A DNA stretch of 64,000 bases from Acidimicrobiia bacterium (GTDB lineage Bacteria > Actinomycetota > Acidimicrobiia > Acidimicrobiales > CAIXPF01): contig CANJRG010000008.1 in the NCBI GenBank assembly GCA_947476745.1, positions 62,001 through 126,000 on the forward strand, read 5' to 3'. Under the pieces are notes generated by a model. That model was not told the origin of the DNA, made no database searches, and worked only from the letters and a program-made list of their open reading frames with translations. This document shows, in pieces, positions 16,864 to 24,810 of the stretch. The position numbers and the translations under genes are program-made. Every line of letters starts with the position of its first letter. Positions within the stretch are counted from its first letter, which is position 1.

Positions 16864-17655
16864 GTGAGCTTCGAAACCATCATCCTCGACATCGACGCCG
16901 GGTTGGCCACCCTCACCCTGAACCGCCCGGACCGGGGCAACGCCATCGACGCCGCCGCCGCCGCCGAACTGCGGGAGGCGGCCCTGCAGCTGTCCTACGA
17001 CCCGTCGGTGCGCGCCGTGCTGCTGAAGGCCAACGGCAAGCTGTTCAGCGGCGGCGGCGACCTCGCCGGGTTCGCCGCGGCCGGGCCCGACGCACTGCCC
17101 CGCCTGGTCGACGGGATGACCATCGACCTGCACGCCGCAGTGGCCCGCCTGGCCAAGATGGATGCCCCGCTGGTGGCTGCCGTCACCGGTTCCGCCGGCG
17201 GGGCGGGAATGTCCCTCGTGGCGGCCTGCGACCTCGTGGTGGCCGGGCGTTCGGCCAAGTTCACCATGGGCTACACCAAGGCCGGCCTGGTGCCCGACGG
17301 CACCTCGTCGTTCTTCCTGTCGCGGGTGGTGGGCCTGCGCCGGGCCATGGACCTGGTGCTCACCAACCGGGTGCTCAGCGCCGCCGAGGCCGAGGAATGG
17401 GGTTTGGTCAGCCGGGTCGTCGATGACGACGCGGTGATCACCGAGGCCACCGCCCTGGCCCAGCAGCTGGCCCAGGGACCCACCAAGGCCTTCGGTCTGG
17501 CCAAGCGGGTGCTCTACGCCGGGGCCAGCAGCCCGCTGGAGGAAGCCATGGAGCGCGAATCGGCATCCATCGCCGCCGCGGCCCGCACCGAGGACGCCCA
17601 CGAGGGCATCGCCGCCTTCCTCGCCAAGCGCGCCCCGCAGTACCGGGGTCGCTGA
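16864..17655 (+). CDS. Crotonase-superfamily enoyl-CoA isomerase, PaaG-like
   Basis: 263 residues. Oxyanion-hole segments are KLFSGGGDL and GSAGGAGMS. The hydratase glutamates are absent (AGMSL and FTMGY), while YTKAGLVPDGTSSFFL carries the aspartate motif of PaaG-type and delta3-delta2 enoyl-CoA isomerases. GTG 16864 is preferred because TAACAT ends 7 nt before it, a leaderless arrangement. ATG 16855 overlaps that box and would add three residues. It lies divergently next to the dienelactone hydrolase cluster and probably works with it. Confidence 0.85.
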   Translation: MSFETIILDIDAGLATLTLNRPDRGNAIDAAAAAELREAALQLSYDPSVRAVLLKANGKLFSGGGDLAGFAAAGPDALPRLVDGMTIDLHAAVARLAKMDAPLVAAVTGSAGGAGMSLVAACDLVVAGRSAKFTMGYTKAGLVPDGTSSFFLSRVVGLRRAMDLVLTNRVLSAAEAEEWGLVSRVVDDDAVITEATALAQQLAQGPTKAFGLAKRVLYAGASSPLEEAMERESASIAAAARTEDAHEGIAAFLAKRAPQYRGR

Positions 17656-17669
17656 GCCCCGCCCGGACG

Positions 17670-17703
17670 CGACGATGGGGACCGAACCCGGTCCCCATCG
17701 TCG
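17670..17703. terminator. 15-bp-stem hairpin between convergent genes
   Basis: A perfect 15-bp inverted repeat (17670-17684 and 17689-17703) closes on a 4-nt AACC loop, with no T-tract. It lies between the crotonase stop at 17655 and the TetR stop at 17789. It is the longest perfect terminator-type hairpin seen here. Confidence 0.85.
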
Positions 17704-17788
17704 TCACGCTTCAGTTCTCACGCCTCAGCTCCGCTCGGGCGGCTGCGGTGGGCCGGTGGGCCGGTGGGCCGCCGTCGTACCGGCCCGG

Positions 17789-18424
17789 TCAGGCCTTGCG
17801 GCGAGCGGCGGGCTTGGCCGGCTTGGCCTCGACCACCGCAGCAGCGACGGCCCGCTGATACTCCTCGACCAGGCCACGCCGGGTCTTGCGGTCCCATCCG
17901 GCACCGCCGGTCTGGGCCCCGATGAGGATGGCCAGACCGAGGTTGGCCAGCGACCGGGCCCGGTCCGCGGCGACCCCGGCGGCCCGCAGTTCCTTGGACG
18001 CCACCTTCAGGCGCAGGGCGTCCACCCGGCCCTGGGCCGCGGCAGCGGCCTCGTCGCTCTGACCCCAGGCCCGCACCGCGGCGTCGATGGGACTGGTGGC
18101 CGGAGCCACCCATTCGGCGGCGTCGCCCGAGGTGGCCCCCAGCGCCGCTTCCTGGCCTGCTTCCCAGAAGGCCAACAGCTGCTGACGGAAGTCGTTGAGG
18201 CTGGTGAAGTGGTGGTAGAAGGACCCCTTGGTGATCCCCAGCCGCTCGCAGAGGTGGGCGATCGTCTGAGCGGGGATCCCGCCCTCGGCCAACAGATCAA
18301 GGCCAGCTTCGAAATAATTGTTGCGGTTCAGCTTCCCACTCCGGTGCTCGTTGGAATAGTCCCAGCCTACCGTACCTCTACGTATGGAACCAACGGGTAT
18401 GGCGCATGGAACAGTCTGTGACAT
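17789..18424 (-). CDS. TetR/AcrR family transcriptional regulator
   Basis: 211 residues. The helix-turn-helix IAHLCERLGITKGSFYHHFTSLNDF is a clear TetR_N domain; the C-terminal ligand domain ends in a Lys/Ala-rich tail. ATG 18424 is the only ordinary in-frame start, but it adds an unusual 30-residue lead before the domain, so a rare CTG or TTG start downstream is possible. A fourfold 14-bp repeat lies directly upstream and may be its control region. Targets are unknown; the split-barrel oxidase gene just upstream on the same strand is one candidate. Confidence 0.85.
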   Translation of the reverse strand: MSQTVPCAIPVGSIRRGTVGWDYSNEHRSGKLNRNNYFEAGLDLLAEGGIPAQTIAHLCERLGITKGSFYHHFTSLNDFRQQLLAFWEAGQEAALGATSGDAAEWVAPATSPIDAAVRAWGQSDEAAAAAQGRVDALRLKVASKELRAAGVAADRARSLANLGLAILIGAQTGGAGWDRKTRRGLVEEYQRAVAAAVVEAKPAKPAARRKA

Positions 18425-18436
18425 CAGACACCGTTT

Positions 18437-18492
18437 GGTATGGATCGGCCGGTATGGATCAGCCGGTATGGATCAGCCGGTATGGATCAGCG
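18437..18492 (+). repeat. 14-bp tandem repeat (GGTATGGATCAGCC, four copies)
   Basis: Units start at 18437, 18451, 18465 and 18479; the first and last differ by one base. The array fills the gap between the oxidase stop codon (18487, inside the last unit) and the TetR start. Further GGTATGG-like words occur just inside the TetR frame. It may hold multiple operator half-sites. Confidence 0.85.
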
Positions 18493-18975
18493 CGGCAGCT
18501 TGAGGTTGTCCCAGGTGACCGTGCGCTCCGGCTCGACGACCATCCAGCGACGGTTGCGGCCCGAAGCCGTCGCCGTGTTGCGTTCCGCCACCGGCCCGGG
18601 GTCGACATCAGGCGCGGTATGTCCACCGTGGTACTTCAGGGCCATCTGTCGCCGAGCCTGTTCGAGGAAGGGATCGTCCTGTTCTGCGGCGGCGTCCTCG
18701 AGGACCGTGGCATGTCCTTGGAACATCGCCCCCTGCAGTTCGAAGAACTGCTCGTTGCGATCGACGAGCACCGTCACCTCGGACTGGCGCCGGATGTTCA
18801 CCACCTTCTGGCCCCGCCCGTAGGTGTAGATGCGACCCCCGGCCCACCCGAACCACATCGGGGTCAGGTTGACCCGCGCGCCGGGGCCGATGGTGGCGAT
18901 CCGCATGTTCCAGGCCGAGGTCATCAGCTCGTCGAGCTGCGAGTAGGAGAGCGCTAGTTCACGGGGAAGTGCCAT
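18487..18975 (-). CDS. Pyridoxamine-5'-phosphate-oxidase-fold F420/FMN-binding protein
   Basis: 162 residues of the split beta-barrel family. MRIATIGPGARVNLTPMWFGWAGG and IYTYGRGQKVVNIRR are the flavin- or F420-binding strands, followed by GHATVLED. Related actinobacterial proteins use F420 to reduce small unsaturated compounds or biliverdin. ATG 18975 has GGGAG about 10 nt upstream. It is transcribed toward the TetR gene, from which it is separated by the 14-bp repeats. Confidence 0.8.
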   Translation of the reverse strand: MALPRELALSYSQLDELMTSAWNMRIATIGPGARVNLTPMWFGWAGGRIYTYGRGQKVVNIRRQSEVTVLVDRNEQFFELQGAMFQGHATVLEDAAAEQDDPFLEQARRQMALKYHGGHTAPDVDPGPVAERNTATASGRNRRWMVVEPERTVTWDNLKLPR

Positions 18976-19121
18976 GGGCGGAGTCTCCCATGCCGCGTCG
19001 GGTCACCGGCAGAGCCGATCGACCGCCCCTGCCCATCGTCGAGAGATCGTCCCGCCATCGACGCGGGCGCGATACTCGGCACCGACACCGAGCGAGACGC
19101 ACACCCCGGGAGGAACGCGCC

Positions 19122-19430
19122 ATGGACACGAAGCTGCCCAAGTGGACGTTCCTGTCCAACCACGCCCATGTGCTCGTCTGCCTGTCCGCCGAGCCCGACC
19201 TCCGCCTGCGCGACATCTCGGACCGCGTCGGCATCACCGAACGGGCCGTGTTCGCCATCGTCGACGACCTCGAGGAGGCCGGGTACCTCACCCGCGTCCG
19301 GGAGGGCCGGCGCAACCGCTACGAACTGCACCTCGAGGGCCATCTCCGCCACCCCCTCGAAGCCCCCCACACCGTCGGGGAGTTGCTCCGGGCCCTCAGC
19401 ATCAACGAACACCTTCCCCTTGACTCCTGA
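19122..19430 (+). CDS. Small winged-helix (MarR/ArsR-like) regulator
   Basis: 102 residues. A winged helix-turn-helix is visible at about 28-60 (LRDISDRVGITERAVFAIVDDLEEAGYLTRVREG) with basic wing residues RRNRYEL after it. There are no metal-binding cysteines. ATG 19122 follows GGGAGG with an 8-nt gap. It stands alone between the divergent oxidase gene and a truncated P-type ATPase fragment. Its target cannot be told. Confidence 0.85.
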   Translation: MDTKLPKWTFLSNHAHVLVCLSAEPDLRLRDISDRVGITERAVFAIVDDLEEAGYLTRVREGRRNRYELHLEGHLRHPLEAPHTVGELLRALSINEHLPLDS

Positions 19431-19558
19431 ATTTTAGTGGGAGAGACCTTCGGCGTTCACCCCACGTCGAAGGCCGATCCCGAGGTTTCCATGGCCGCCC
19501 CTGCCCTGCACCACCCCACCCCTGCGAGCCCGAGGGCGATTCACCACCCCCGCAGCGG

Positions 19559-19753
19559 CCCCCGTGGCACACCCCGGGCGTCGACGAGGCCCTCGTCCGG
19601 CTCGGCACTGCACGCGGTGGCCTTACCGACGCCGAGGCTCACCGGCGGCTGCTCGATCACGGTCCCAACGAACTGACCGATCGAGGCGCACGATCGCCGT
19701 GGCGGATCGTCTGGGAGCAGGTCACCGCAGTGATGGTGCTGAGTCGACGTTGA
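19559..19753 (+). pseudogene. N-terminal fragment of a cation-transporting P-type ATPase
   Basis: One frame reads WHTPGVDEALVRL, GLTDAEAHRRLLDHGPNEL, then WRIVWEQVTAVMVL. This is the cation-ATPase N-terminal domain up to the first membrane helix. It then ends abruptly in SRR-stop. No ATG, GTG or TTG opens this frame nearby. Everything downstream (phosphorylation DKTG, ATP-binding and membrane domains) is missing. The break at about 19741 coincides with the 3' break of the oppositely oriented HAD fragment, so the two remnants meet at one junction. Confidence 0.75.
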
Positions 19754-20116
19754 CCTCGATGCGCTGGTGCCAGATGCGCATGCCCGACGCGAACAGGCGA
19801 CCGAGCGCCCGGCGCGCCTCCTCGACGCCGGCCTCCTCGACGCCGGCCTCCTCGACCCCCGGCGACGTGACGTAGGCGCGGTGATAGGCCCGCCAGAAGG
19901 CAGGGTCGGACTCGTCGTGCTCGCTGCCGGCGCTCAGCGCGGCGACCCCGCGGTGGTGGGCCCGCAGGTAGTGCTGCGGCCCCGACGGTGCAGCCAGCCC
20001 GGCGTTGCGCAGGTGCTCCCCCACCACCCTGTGATGCGGGACGAGGAACACCCCACCGATGTCGAAGACCAAGGCGTCGACGTCGGTAGCGACCAGGGCG
20101 GGCGATCAGCGGTCAT
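19722..20116 (-). pseudogene. Truncated, frameshifted HAD-family hydrolase
   Basis: The frame below 20072 reads LVFDIGGVFLVPHH, the HAD motif I region, and continues to GMRIWHQRIEVN before ending out of homology. The catalytic core beyond about 115 residues is gone. ATG 20116 overlaps the alkA stop as ATGA, a typical coupled start, but reading from it gives MTADRPPW in another frame. A one-base shift in the C-rich run near 20095 would rejoin the two. A 15-bp repeat (19816-19860) encodes GVEEA three times. The gene looks dead. Confidence 0.75.
19816..19860 (+). repeat. 15-bp tandem repeat in HAD remnant (three copies)
   Basis: The unit GCCTCCTCGACGCCG is present three times, the last with two changes. 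It encodes GVEEA repeats on the minus strand. Confidence 0.85.
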
Positions 20117-21186
20117 CGCCCCAAGTCTGGCCGGCGAGCTCCACCCGGACCGTCGACCGGCGCGAGATCGTCCGCCGAGGCCAGCCACAGGTGCAGCACC
20201 GCATAGGCCTGCCACGGCGCCCACCGCGCCACCGTCGCCGCCACCTCGGCCGGGCCGACCCCGAGTCGTTCGAGGGTCCGGCGGATGACAAGGTCGCCGG
20301 CGAGGAACCGGTCCCGGCGACCGGGGCCGCGCAGCAGCACGTAGTCCGCGGTCCACGGGCCGATCCCGGGCAGGCCCAGCAGCCGGCCGCGGATCGTCGC
20401 CGCACGGTCCGCGTCATCGGGATGGTCGAGGTCGAGGTCGATCCATCCCTGGGCCATGGCGGCGCAGGCCCCGACCAGGCTGCGAGCCCGGGCCCCGGGC
20501 AGGGGCAGGTCGGCCGGGTCGGCCCCGGCGAGCGCCGCCGCGGTGGGGAATCGGTGAGTGATCGCCGGCGACACCGTGGCGGCCGCCCCCCGCAACGGCT
20601 CGCCGTAGCGCCGGACGAGCCGGCCGGCCAGGGTTCGTGCCCCCACCACCGAGATCTGCTGGCCCAGCACGGCCCGCACCAGCAGCTCGCTGCCCTCCGC
20701 CGCGCCGGGCACCCGGACCCCGGGCCGGCGGCGAACCAGCGGGGCGAGCAGCGGGTCGGCTCCCAGCACGGCGTCGATCCGGCCGGGGTCAGCGTCGAGG
20801 TCGAACAGCCGCCGAGCCACCCGCTGCGCTGCGTCACGGTCCCCGCGGTCCGCGAGCACGACCTCAGCCGACAGCCACGCCCGCTCCGGGCCACCGGACC
20901 CGACCCCACCGACCGGGCCCAACCCGCCCGGCCCGGACCCGCCCGCCTGGCCGGACTCGTCGGCGCGGCCGGACCCGTCGGCAAGGCCGTGGTCAGCGAG
21001 GTCGGCCGGGGCGTGCACGCTGAGCACGGCATCGCCGTGCGGGAGGCGCAGGGCCCGTCGGTAGGTGTGGCCGTCCCACGACTCGACGCCGGGCACCGCC
21101 CGCAGACCGAGGAAGCCGAACACCGCCGCCGCATCGAACGGGGGCCGCAGCGCCAGGCGCAGCGGGACGACCCGTTCAGAGCTCAT
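20113..21186 (-). CDS. alkA: DNA-3-methyladenine glycosylase, AlkA type
   Basis: 357 residues. The N-terminal LRLALRPPFDAAAVFGFLGLRAV and WDGHTYRRALRLP match the AlkA N-domain; no Ada domain is attached. The helix-hairpin-helix LPGIGPWTADYVLLRG is at 272-287 and the catalytic aspartate is D298 (AGDLVIRR). It removes alkylated bases from DNA. A Gly/Ser/Pro-rich insert at about 70-100 is encoded by GC-rich near-repeats. ATG 21186 overlaps the upstream kinase gene by 11 bp, and the stop overlaps the HAD start as ATGA. Confidence 0.9.
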   Translation of the reverse strand: MSSERVVPLRLALRPPFDAAAVFGFLGLRAVPGVESWDGHTYRRALRLPHGDAVLSVHAPADLADHGLADGSGRADESGQAGGSGPGGLGPVGGVGSGGPERAWLSAEVVLADRGDRDAAQRVARRLFDLDADPGRIDAVLGADPLLAPLVRRRPGVRVPGAAEGSELLVRAVLGQQISVVGARTLAGRLVRRYGEPLRGAAATVSPAITHRFPTAAALAGADPADLPLPGARARSLVGACAAMAQGWIDLDLDHPDDADRAATIRGRLLGLPGIGPWTADYVLLRGPGRRDRFLAGDLVIRRTLERLGVGPAEVAATVARWAPWQAYAVLHLWLASADDLAPVDGPGGARRPDLGR

Positions 21187-22096
21187 CGACCCGGGGCGGA
21201 TCGGCGCCGGCGCGAGCGCAGGTGAGCGCTGCGACCCGTACGGCGAATGCCAACGACGCCTCGACCACGTCGTGTTGCACCTGCGTCGCCAGGCCCGGCT
21301 GCAACGGGCCCCGACGGCGCAGTTCGGCCAGGAACCCCGCACCGAAGCTGTCACCGGCACCGACGGTGTCCACGACGTCGACGGCGACCGCGTCGACATG
21401 GGCGTGGTCGCCGGCCCAGAAGGCCTCGGCCCCGGCTGCCCCGCGGGTGAGGATCACCAGCGCCTCGTGGTCCTCGGCCCAACGCGCCGCCTCCTCCAGC
21501 GGGTCGGTGCCCGGCTGCAGCCAGGCCAGGTCGTCGTCGCTGAACTTCACGATGTCGACCAGGTGCGCCCACTGCCGGACCCGGCGCAGGTAGCCCAACC
21601 GATCGCCCACCAGTGCCGGGCGGATGTTGGGGTCGCAGAACTGGGCGATGCGGCCCGACTGGCTTCGCATCAGGCCGACCAGGGTCGATGCCTGCGGCTC
21701 GCGGACCAGGCCCAGGGTTCCGAGGTGCAACGCCTCGACGCCGTCGAGCGTCGCCGGCAGATCGGCGGGACCGAGCAGGGCGTCGGCGGTGCCCTCACCG
21801 TGGAAGGCGAAGCGAGGCGAGCCGTCCTCGTCGGTGCTCACCAGCGCCACGGTGGTGGGTTCGTCCCCGGTGACCACGAAGCGCAGGTCGACCCCATCGG
21901 CGTGCATGCCGTCGCGAAGCCGCCGGCCGAACCCGTCGCTCGACAGCCGGCCCAGGAACCCGACCGGCACGCCGAGCCGGGCCAGGGCCACCGCGGCATT
22001 GCGGGGTCCGCCACCGGGGTGGGCCTGCCACAGGCGCTCACCGTCGACCTCGACCTCGGTCAGGTCGATGAGCGCCTCACCACCGACGAGGATCAC
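21176..22096 (-). CDS. PfkB-family carbohydrate kinase (fructokinase-like)
   Basis: 306 residues. GGGPRNAAVALARLG is the PfkB signature 1 and VDTVGAGDSFGAGFLAEL is signature 2 with the catalytic aspartate in GAGDS. It phosphorylates a sugar or nucleoside with ATP; overall similarity is to fructokinases. GTG 22096 starts 1 nt after the stop of the dehydrogenase gene, and the 3' end overlaps alkA. The sugar substrate is not determined. Confidence 0.88.
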   Translation of the reverse strand: MILVGGEALIDLTEVEVDGERLWQAHPGGGPRNAAVALARLGVPVGFLGRLSSDGFGRRLRDGMHADGVDLRFVVTGDEPTTVALVSTDEDGSPRFAFHGEGTADALLGPADLPATLDGVEALHLGTLGLVREPQASTLVGLMRSQSGRIAQFCDPNIRPALVGDRLGYLRRVRQWAHLVDIVKFSDDDLAWLQPGTDPLEEAARWAEDHEALVILTRGAAGAEAFWAGDHAHVDAVAVDVVDTVGAGDSFGAGFLAELRRRGPLQPGLATQVQHDVVEASLAFAVRVAALTCARAGADPPRVDEL

Positions 22097-22097
22097 G

Positions 22098-23087
22098 TCA
22101 GAACGAGACCGACACCTTGATGGCGCCCTCCTCGCGGGTGTGGGCCAACTCGAAGGCCCGGCCCACCTCCTCGATGGGCAGGATGTGCGACAGCAACGGC
22201 CGAACGTCGATGTCGCCCCGGGCGATCATGTCGAGCGCCACCCGGAACGACACCAGGCCGGGCTCGAACTGGGCGCCGTAGACCGTCTGCGCAGTCAGCC
22301 GCTTGCGGAAGAACTTCTGGAACGAGATCGGCACCGGCCCGCTGGTATCGGGCAGCCCGAACCACAGCAGCTTCGAGTCGGGTGCGGCCAGCTCGATGCT
22401 CTGGGCCAGGGTCTCCTTCTTGCCCACCGCCTCGACGAGGTAGTCCGAACCCTGGCCGCGGGTCAGGTCGCGGACCGCAGCGCGCACGTCGTCGGTGGCC
22501 GGATCGAGCACGACGTCCGCCCCGAAGCGGGGCGACAGGGCGCGCCGGGCCTCGGACAAGTCCGCCACGATCACCCGGGATGCGCCGGCCCGCTTGAGCA
22601 GGTGGGTGAAGAACAGTCCGGCGGAGCCCTGGCCGAGCACGACCACGGTCTTGCCCGCCACGTCGGTGGGATAGCGACGCAGGGCGAAGATGACCGTGCC
22701 CAGCTGCTGGGCCATGAGGACCTGCTCGCTGGGCAGCTGGAGTGCCGGGTCGATGGTGATGGCGGTGGTGGCCACCAGCCGCTGGTACTCGGCCATGCAA
22801 CGACCGATCAACGCGCTGGGTGCGCACAGCACCCGGTCGCCCTCGGAGAAGCCGTCGGCGCGGGACTGCACCACGATGCCGACCCCTTCGTGGCCGGGAT
22901 AGCCCGGCGGCCACGGCGGTGGGGGGAGCTCGACGCCGAACTGCACGCCGTGCAGGTCGCTGCCGCAGATCGAGGCGAACTCGCTCTGCACCAGCAGCTC
23001 GCCCGGCTGGGGCGGGTCGATCGGCGCTTCCTCGAACTCGACCCGACCGATCTCGACCAACCGTCCGGCCCGCATACGTTCAGCCAT
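22098..23087 (-). CDS. Zinc-type alcohol dehydrogenase-like (MDR) protein
   Basis: 329 residues. SICGSDLHG and PGYPGHEGVGIV carry the catalytic-zinc ligands, and VVVLGQGSAGLFF is the nucleotide-binding glycine motif. The four-cysteine structural zinc loop of classical ADHs is absent. It probably oxidises a polyol, sugar alcohol or other secondary alcohol, in keeping with the sugar kinase next to it. ATG 23087 has TAGCGT 6 nt upstream with no Shine-Dalgarno, a good leaderless start for the operon ADH-kinase-alkA. Confidence 0.88.
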   Translation of the reverse strand: MAERMRAGRLVEIGRVEFEEAPIDPPQPGELLVQSEFASICGSDLHGVQFGVELPPPPWPPGYPGHEGVGIVVQSRADGFSEGDRVLCAPSALIGRCMAEYQRLVATTAITIDPALQLPSEQVLMAQQLGTVIFALRRYPTDVAGKTVVVLGQGSAGLFFTHLLKRAGASRVIVADLSEARRALSPRFGADVVLDPATDDVRAAVRDLTRGQGSDYLVEAVGKKETLAQSIELAAPDSKLLWFGLPDTSGPVPISFQKFFRKRLTAQTVYGAQFEPGLVSFRVALDMIARGDIDVRPLLSHILPIEEVGRAFELAHTREEGAIKVSVSF

Positions 23088-23191
23088 CGCCGGACGCTAC
23101 CGCGCCACGACCACGCCGTCGCCGCCGCCGCCACGGTGTCGATCGTGGTGGGCCGCAGCAGCTGCAGTTTCGCCGCACGGCCGAGCGCCTC

Positions 23192-23390
23192 GGCCAACGA
23201 CGACATGGCCACCAGGTGCCCACGCCGGCGGGCCAACATACCGGTCGGCACCTACCGAACCAGCCGTTGCGGCGCCACCAGGTTGACCGCCACCAACTCG
23301 GCGATGCGCTGCTCGTCGGCCTGTTCGATCAAGCCCGACGCCTCCAGCCCGGTGTTCACCATCACCTTCGCCCCGGGCAGGTCGATGCCT
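23192..23390 (-). pseudogene. Internal fragment of a short-chain dehydrogenase
   Basis: In one frame the minus strand reads VMVNTGLEASGLIEQAD, AVNLVAPQRLVR, a TAG stop, then VPTGMLARRRGHLVAMSSLA. These are successive core elements of SDR enzymes (the NNAG strand, the VNL helix and the GxIVxxSS strand). The first part is read as the C-terminal tail of the exonuclease gene; the rest follows its stop codon. Neither the cofactor-binding start nor the YxxxK end is present. Confidence 0.65.
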
Positions 23391-24307
23391 CGTCGGCGGG
23401 TCCGTACCGCGAGGTTCGGCAGGTCGAGGTAGGTCGCCCACGCCTCGGCCGCGGCGGTGGGGCCGCGCCAGCACCAGTCGTCCACGGTGCCCACCGCCGG
23501 TCCCGTGGTGTCGAGCCTGGCCAGGGTGCGGAACAGCAACGCATCGGCCATGCCTGCCTGCAACGTGGCGGCGAGCTTGGCGGCCCCGCGCAGGCCCGGC
23601 ACGTCCCATTGGCCGGGGGCGGCGGGAATGTGCTCCAGGTGGCCGTACCGGCCGAGGACCGCTGCCGCCGACTTGGCCCCGAAGCCGGGGAGACCGGGAA
23701 AGCCGTCGGCGCTGTCACCCACGAGGGCGAGGTAGTCCGGGATCGACGCCGGCGGCACGCCGTAGCGGACCACGACCCCGGCGTCGTCCATGACGAGGGA
23801 CTTCCGCCGGTCGACCTGCACCACCCGATCGCCGCGCACGCACTGGGCGAGGTCCTTGTCCGGGGTGAGGATCTGCGCCTGGTCGACCCGTTCGTCCCCG
23901 TCGGCCACCGCCGCAGCAGCAGCCAGCGCATCGTCGGCCTCGAACTCCACCATCGCCCACACCGTGAAGCCGAACGCCGCGAGGGCGTCCTCGAGCACGC
24001 CGAACTGGGCGAACAGCGTCGGGTCGATGCCGGCCCCGGTCTTGTAGCCCGCCCACAGATCGTTACGGAAGGACTCGATGACCTGGTCGGTGGCCACCCC
24101 GACGTGGGTGGCCCCGCCCTCGAGCAGCCGGACCAGGTTCTCCACCACCCCGCGGGCAGCCCCGACGTCGGATGGCACGGCCCCGCTGGACGGCCCGGTC
24201 ACCCCGCCCGGCTCGGGCGACGGACGCGGCCCGCCCGGGGCGCGTTCCGGCACGGCGTAGTAGTGGCGGAACAGCTCGTAGGTGCCGTCGACGAGGTGCA
24301 CGATCAT
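23252..24307 (-). CDS. 5'-3' exonuclease (FEN-like nuclease domain)
   Basis: 351 residues resembling the stand-alone 5' nuclease domain of DNA polymerase I. HLVDGTYELFRHYY opens with the first metal aspartate, followed by FEADDALAAAA, LTPDKDLAQCV and GDSADGFPGLPGFGAKSAAAVLG, the helix-hairpin-helix. ATG 24307 is chosen over GTG 24313. The last 45 residues or so are not nuclease-like and look like a captured SDR fragment. The gene is divergent from the F420-type oxidase at 24367. Role in primer removal or repair is inferred from the family. Confidence 0.85.
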   Translation of the reverse strand: MIVHLVDGTYELFRHYYAVPERAPGGPRPSPEPGGVTGPSSGAVPSDVGAARGVVENLVRLLEGGATHVGVATDQVIESFRNDLWAGYKTGAGIDPTLFAQFGVLEDALAAFGFTVWAMVEFEADDALAAAAAVADGDERVDQAQILTPDKDLAQCVRGDRVVQVDRRKSLVMDDAGVVVRYGVPPASIPDYLALVGDSADGFPGLPGFGAKSAAAVLGRYGHLEHIPAAPGQWDVPGLRGAAKLAATLQAGMADALLFRTLARLDTTGPAVGTVDDWCWRGPTAAAEAWATYLDLPNLAVRTRRRGIDLPGAKVMVNTGLEASGLIEQADEQRIAELVAVNLVAPQRLVR

Positions 24308-24366
24308 GGCCACAGCCTGGCAGACCGGCCGAGCGACGGGGTTGTCGGGTGTGGGAAGGTGCGGGC

Positions 24367-24810
24367 ATGGAACTGCGCACCGCGCTCGACTACCTGCGAC
24401 CCCTGCGCAACGGGGTGCTGGCCACCCTCAAGCGCGACGGCGTTCCCCAGCAGTCGATCGTCACCTACACCGTCGGCGCGGACGAGGCGCTACGGATCTC
24501 CCTCACCGAGGACCGGGCCAAGACCCGCAACATGCGACGTGACCCCCGGGTCAGCCTGCTGGTGTACGCCAAGGACTCGTACTCCTACGTCGTGGTCGAG
24601 GGCGACGCCGAGCTGATGGCCCCGGCTGCCGATCCCCACGACGCCACCGTCGACGCCCTCGTCTCCTACTACCGCTCGTTGCGCGGCGAACACCCCGACT
24701 GGGACGACTACCGGGCCGCCATGGTGGTCGACAAGCGCCTGATCCTCACCATCCGGCCCACCCGGGCCTACGGCATGGACCTTCGCACCGGAACCAGCCC
24801 GGCGGGCTGA
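24367..24810 (+). CDS. PPOX-class F420-dependent oxidoreductase (Rv1155-like)
   Basis: 147 residues. The split-barrel fold is seen in LRNGVLATLKRDGVPQQSIVTY, RISLTEDRAKTRNMRRDPRVSLLV and YVVVEGDAELM. The second stretch, with conserved T-Lys-Asn residues, resembles Rv1155-type F420 binders. ATG 24367 follows GGAAGG. The enzyme probably reduces an unknown compound with F420H2; FMN is an alternative cofactor. Confidence 0.85.
   Translation: MELRTALDYLRPLRNGVLATLKRDGVPQQSIVTYTVGADEALRISLTEDRAKTRNMRRDPRVSLLVYAKDSYSYVVVEGDAELMAPAADPHDATVDALVSYYRSLRGEHPDWDDYRAAMVVDKRLILTIRPTRAYGMDLRTGTSPAG

Noticed and set aside
19491-19676. ATG-initiated frame MAAPALHHPTPASP as a possible start of the ATPase fragment
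   Set aside because: It is in a different frame from the ATPase homology and His/Pro/Arg-rich; joining would need a frameshift that the sequence does not show.
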